A DNA stretch of 8,492 nt, from NCBI GenBank assembly GCA_016183835.1, contig JACPDV010000243.1, forward strand, positions 1-8,492, given 5' to 3'. This DNA is from Armatimonadota bacterium. GTDB taxonomy: Bacteria > Armatimonadota > UBA10988. Both the position numbers and the translations under genes were made by a program. The notes beneath the pieces were generated by a model. The model searched no databases. It was not told where the DNA came from and worked only from the letters and a program-made list of their open reading frames with translations. Shown here piece after piece: positions 6,373-8,492 of this stretch. The stretch's first letter is position 1; every line of letters begins with the position of its first letter.

Positions 6373-7110
6373 CTAGGCCAGCGCCGGCTCGGCGCCGCGC
6401 ACCCGCGCCGCCGCGGGCAGGCCCGGGTAGTCCAGGTCGGGCTCGGCCAGGTTGCGGTAGGTCACCGCCAGCGCCCGCCGGCGGCGGCCCGCCGCGCACG
6501 GGTGCGAGGCGTGGACCGTCAGGTCGTGGAAGAACACCGCCGCCCCCGACTCGAGCGGCACCGTCACCTCCCGGCCCGCCAGCCCGTGCGCCGCCAGGTC
6601 GATGCGGTTGCCGAAGCCGGTCTTGGGATCGTTGAACGACTGGTGCTCCAGCGGCCGGCGGTGGCTCCCGGGCACCACCATCAAGCAGCCGTTCTCCGGC
6701 GTCACCGGCCCGATGGCGACCCACACGGTCAGCTTGTGGCTGCCCTTCCAGTAGGCCCAGTCCTGGTGCCAGGGCGAGCCGAACTCCACCTCTTCGCCCT
6801 TGAAGATCACCTTGTCGGACAGGAAGCCGATGTCCGGGCCGTTCCAGATGGCCTCGAGCGGATCCACCAGCCGCGGGTCGCGCGCCACCCGGCGGAAGAA
6901 CTTGCGGCGCACCGACAGCCCCACGTAGACGCCGTGGTTGAGGATCTGGTCGTCCGACTGACCCGCCGCCCGCCCCTCCTGCCGCACCTCGGCGAGCACG
7001 TCGTCGAGGGCCGCGTCGATCTCGGCACACTCCGCCTCGCTGAACAGCGGCGGCACCACCACGTAGCCGTTCGCCCAGTAGGCCTGGACCTGCTCCTCGG
7101 TCAGCTGCAT
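6373..7110 (-). CDS. Phytanoyl-CoA dioxygenase (PhyH) family Fe(II)/2-oxoglutarate oxygenase
   Basis: The 245-residue protein is of normal PhyH length. It begins with the family's LTEEQVQAYWANGYVVVPPLF (3-23 region). The iron ligands are H115 and D117 in PWHQDWAYW and H200 in LTVHASHP, spaced as in the double-stranded beta-helix fold. An arginine in GRRRRALAVTYRN (209-221) would bind 2-oxoglutarate. NGCLMVVPGSHRR (140-152) is another strongly conserved family segment. Bacterial members hydroxylate varied small molecules, including natural products, ectoine and alkyl chains, so the substrate cannot be read off. ATG 7110 is chosen because the family's N-terminus starts there and GGAGAGGG precedes it. 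The frame stays open upstream, but that part is low complexity. It lies upstream of the SRPBCC gene and 50 nt after a small membrane-protein gene. Confidence 0.93.
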   Translation of the reverse strand: MQLTEEQVQAYWANGYVVVPPLFSEAECAEIDAALDDVLAEVRQEGRAAGQSDDQILNHGVYVGLSVRRKFFRRVARDPRLVDPLEAIWNGPDIGFLSDKVIFKGEEVEFGSPWHQDWAYWKGSHKLTVWVAIGPVTPENGCLMVVPGSHRRPLEHQSFNDPKTGFGNRIDLAAHGLAGREVTVPLESGAAVFFHDLTVHASHPCAAGRRRRALAVTYRNLAEPDLDYPGLPAAARVRGAEPALA

Positions 7111-7118
7111 GTCACCCT

Positions 7119-7142
7119 CTCCGCCCGCATTATGCGGCGGAG
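7119..7142. promoter_or_regulatory. Hairpin overlapping the PhyH gene ribosome binding site
   Basis: CTCCGC (7119-7124) plus CGCAT (7126-7130) pairs with ATGCG (7132-7136) plus GCGGAG (7137-7142), an 11-bp stem with one bulged base and a minimal loop. On the - strand it starts 18 nt after the upstream stop codon and ends 8 nt before the PhyH ATG. The GGAG half of the ribosome binding site is inside the stem, while an adjacent AGGG stays free. It could terminate the upstream message, damp translation of the oxygenase, or be a small repeat. Confidence 0.45.
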
Positions 7143-7160
7143 GCGGAGCAGGGGAAGGGC

Positions 7161-7700
7161 TCATTCGGCCTTGGGCGTCTCCTGCCCGGCGGCGGCGGCG
7201 CGGAGGAACTCCGCCATCGCCGCGTGCTGCCGCACCAGCGGGTGATCGTCGCCCACCAGCCTGAAGGCGAGCAGATACTCGAGCAGCATCAGGCCGTGGA
7301 TCACCCCCAGCAGGGCGATGGCGGCGCCCACCGGCATGCCGCCCGAGGCGAAGGTGAGCAGCCACACCACCAGCGCCGCCGGCAGGCTGGACACCCGCGT
7401 CACCGCCCAGCCGCGGTCGGCGCCGTAGCCGGTCAGCGCGATCCCGGGCTCCACCAGCGCCACCGGCTCGGCCGACGAGACGTACGAGCCAATCAGGCCG
7501 AAGCCGAAGAAGAGCAGGTACCAGGTCCACTCGAGCCGGTCCTCGCTGCGGGCGAGCGCCACGAAGGAGAGCATGTAGAGCGCCGTGGCGCTCCAGAAGG
7601 CCACGGCGTGCACCGGCACTTTGGTGCACCGCTGCACGTCGCGCAGCGCGCGCGCCAGGGCGAGCACGATCCGCCGGTCGAGGTCGAGCACGGGATCCAT
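7161..7700 (-). CDS. Small membrane protein of unknown function
   Basis: I do not recognise this 179-residue protein. An N-terminal amphipathic, arginine-rich segment (residues 1-30) is followed by about four hydrophobic segments, near 32-50, 58-77, 105-119 and 122-146. A polar loop with SSAEPV and GYGADRG lies between the second and third, and a charged tail (RLVGDDHPLVRQH) ends the protein. ATG 7700 is the only good start in frame. Its context is odd: a strong GGGGAGGAG lies at 7729-7737, 28 nt upstream, with no start codon at normal distance from it. The gene follows amt on the same strand after two hairpins, so it may be expressed at a lower level than amt or separately. That placement suggests, but does not show, a link with nitrogen uptake. 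The coding call rests on length, hydrophobic pattern and tight packing. Confidence 0.72.
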   Translation of the reverse strand: MDPVLDLDRRIVLALARALRDVQRCTKVPVHAVAFWSATALYMLSFVALARSEDRLEWTWYLLFFGFGLIGSYVSSAEPVALVEPGIALTGYGADRGWAVTRVSSLPAALVVWLLTFASGGMPVGAAIALLGVIHGLMLLEYLLAFRLVGDDHPLVRQHAAMAEFLRAAAAGQETPKAE

Positions 7701-7743
7701 GCGCGGGCGTTCGGCGCGGGCCGGGCGGCTCCTCCCCAACGCG

Positions 7744-7778
7744 CCGGCGGCCCCCGCAGGAGAGTCGGGGGCCGCCGG
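7744..7778. terminator. Strong 13-bp hairpin downstream of amt
   Basis: CCGGCGGCCCCCG (7744-7756) and CGGGGGCCGCCGG (7766-7778) form a perfect 13-bp stem with a 9-nt loop. On the - strand it follows the amt stop by 44 nt. No U-run follows, so it may be a U-less terminator, a processing site or a stabilising 3' end. It is the longest perfect stem I found in the window. Confidence 0.6.
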
Positions 7779-7787
7779 GCGGGGTGA

Positions 7788-7820
7788 GCTGCTCCGGAGA
7801 CGGGGTGGCTCCGGAGCGGC
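7788..7820. terminator. Second hairpin directly after the amt stop codon
   Basis: GCTCCGGAG (7791-7799) pairs with CTCCGGAGC (7809-7817) around a 9-nt loop, extended by two more pairs past one mismatch. Each half contains the self-complementary CTCCGGAG, so a protein site is also possible. It begins 2 nt after the amt stop on the - strand and precedes the 13-bp hairpin, giving a tandem arrangement. No U-run follows. Confidence 0.5.
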
Positions 7821-7822
7821 AT

Positions 7823-8492
7823 TCAGTCCTCCATGCCGACGCCGCGGCCGGTCATCCCGAAGGTGATGTCCGGGTAGCCGCTGATGCCGACCTCCGGGAT
7901 GTCGAGGCCCTCCATTTCGGTCGCCTGGCTGACCCGGATGCCCATCAGCTTGTCCTGCACCTTGAAGAACAGATAGGACACGCCGAAGGCCCACACAATC
8001 ACCGTCACGCAGCCGATCAACTGCGCCACGAGCTGGCTCGCGTCGCCGTAGAAGAGGCCCTTCACGCAGCCCGTCACGCCGTTCAGCCCGTCGCCGTAGG
8101 TGCCGTCGGCGAAGAGGCCGAGGGCGATCATGCCCCACAGCCCGTTCACCCCGTGCACCGCGATGGCGCCCACCGGGTCGTCGACGTGCTTGCGGTCGAT
8201 GAAGTACACCGCCTCGACGACCAGGATCCCGGCGATGGCGCCGATGAGGAACCCATCCCGCGCGTTGACGAAGCCGCTCGGCGCGGTGATGGCCACCAGC
8301 CCGGCGAGCATCCCGTTGATCGCCATCGTGGGGTCGGGCTTGCCCTGCTTCCACCACGTGTAGAACGTGGCCGCCAGGGCGCCGCTGGCCGACGCCAGCA
8401 TGGTCACCGTGGCGACGATGGCGAACCGCAGGTTGCCCGCGCCCGAAGCGCCCAGCGTGCTGCCGGGGTTGAACCCGAACCAGCCCAGGGCG
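7823..8492 (-). CDS. amtB: Ammonium transporter (Amt/MEP/Rh), C-terminal part
   Basis: The reading frame is open to the window edge, so the N-terminal part lies beyond 8492; 222 residues are visible. It contains the family signature GWFGFNPGS (3-11 of the fragment), then membrane helices, DDPVGAIAVHGVNGLWG (104-120) with the second pore histidine H113, and further helices to about 177. The cytoplasmic tail (RVSQATEMEGLDIP, 186-199) keeps the GLD element that in characterised transporters takes part in allosteric control and PII (GlnK) regulation, though the usual HG after it reads VG. The protein moves ammonium across the inner membrane. A glnK partner, usually adjacent, is not found downstream; it could lie upstream, outside the window. 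Two hairpins follow the stop. Confidence 0.96.
   Translation of the reverse strand, partial: ALGWFGFNPGSTLGASGAGNLRFAIVATVTMLASASGALAATFYTWWKQGKPDPTMAINGMLAGLVAITAPSGFVNARDGFLIGAIAGILVVEAVYFIDRKHVDDPVGAIAVHGVNGLWGMIALGLFADGTYGDGLNGVTGCVKGLFYGDASQLVAQLIGCVTVIVWAFGVSYLFFKVQDKLMGIRVSQATEMEGLDIPEVGISGYPDITFGMTGRGVGMED

Noticed and set aside
7111..7629. A longer PhyH protein fused to upstream sequence
   Set aside because: The upstream part is the out-of-frame shadow of the membrane-protein gene; the PhyH domain starts at 7110 with its own ribosome binding site.
7701..8357. A fusion of the small membrane protein with an upstream 219-residue segment
   Set aside because: That segment is in the wrong frame across amt, which is clearly coding in another frame.

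Overview
This is a GC-rich window (about 70% by eye) from what looks like an uncultured, Gram-negative-type soil, sediment or marine bacterium. Dense short-spaced genes, an AT-poor code, a palindromic repeat rich in CCCTCCCC/GGGGAGGG, an Hfq of the type found outside Gammaproteobacteria, a PhyH dioxygenase and a DUF6785-type membrane protein fit lineages such as Rokubacteria, Tectomicrobia, Latescibacteria or deep Deltaproteobacteria. The sequence alone does not decide among them.

Layout. Two genes are on the + strand: the C-terminal part of a large multi-spanning membrane protein (1-1035) and an AAA/DUF4143 ATPase with a PD-(D/E)XK-like tail (1253-2626). A palindromic MITE/REP-like repeat (about 1063-1168) and a compact promoter lie between them. 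The rest is on the - strand. Read in the direction of transcription it is: ammonium transporter (5' end beyond the window), a small unknown membrane protein, a PhyH-family dioxygenase, an SRPBCC protein, a soluble GAF histidine kinase, hfq, dapF and tpx. The tpx 3' end overlaps the ATPase 3' end by 40 bp.

How the genes relate. hfq, dapF and tpx are tightly packed (14 and 46 nt gaps), each with a recognisable ribosome binding site, and look like one transcription unit joining RNA-based regulation, meso-diaminopimelate synthesis and peroxide defence. The kinase is an orphan here, since no response regulator is visible. The amt end carries two strong hairpins before the next gene, so expression probably drops there. 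No glnK is seen downstream of amt.

I found no convincing new multi-gene system. The items most worth a second look are the apparently leaderless, palindrome-overlapped promoter of the ATPase gene, that ATPase's retained nuclease-like residues beside a mobile-looking repeat, the tandem hairpins after amt, and the unusual spacing of the small membrane-protein gene. There is no rRNA, tRNA, CRISPR array, transposase or phage gene in the window, and no gene-free stretch longer than 300 bases.
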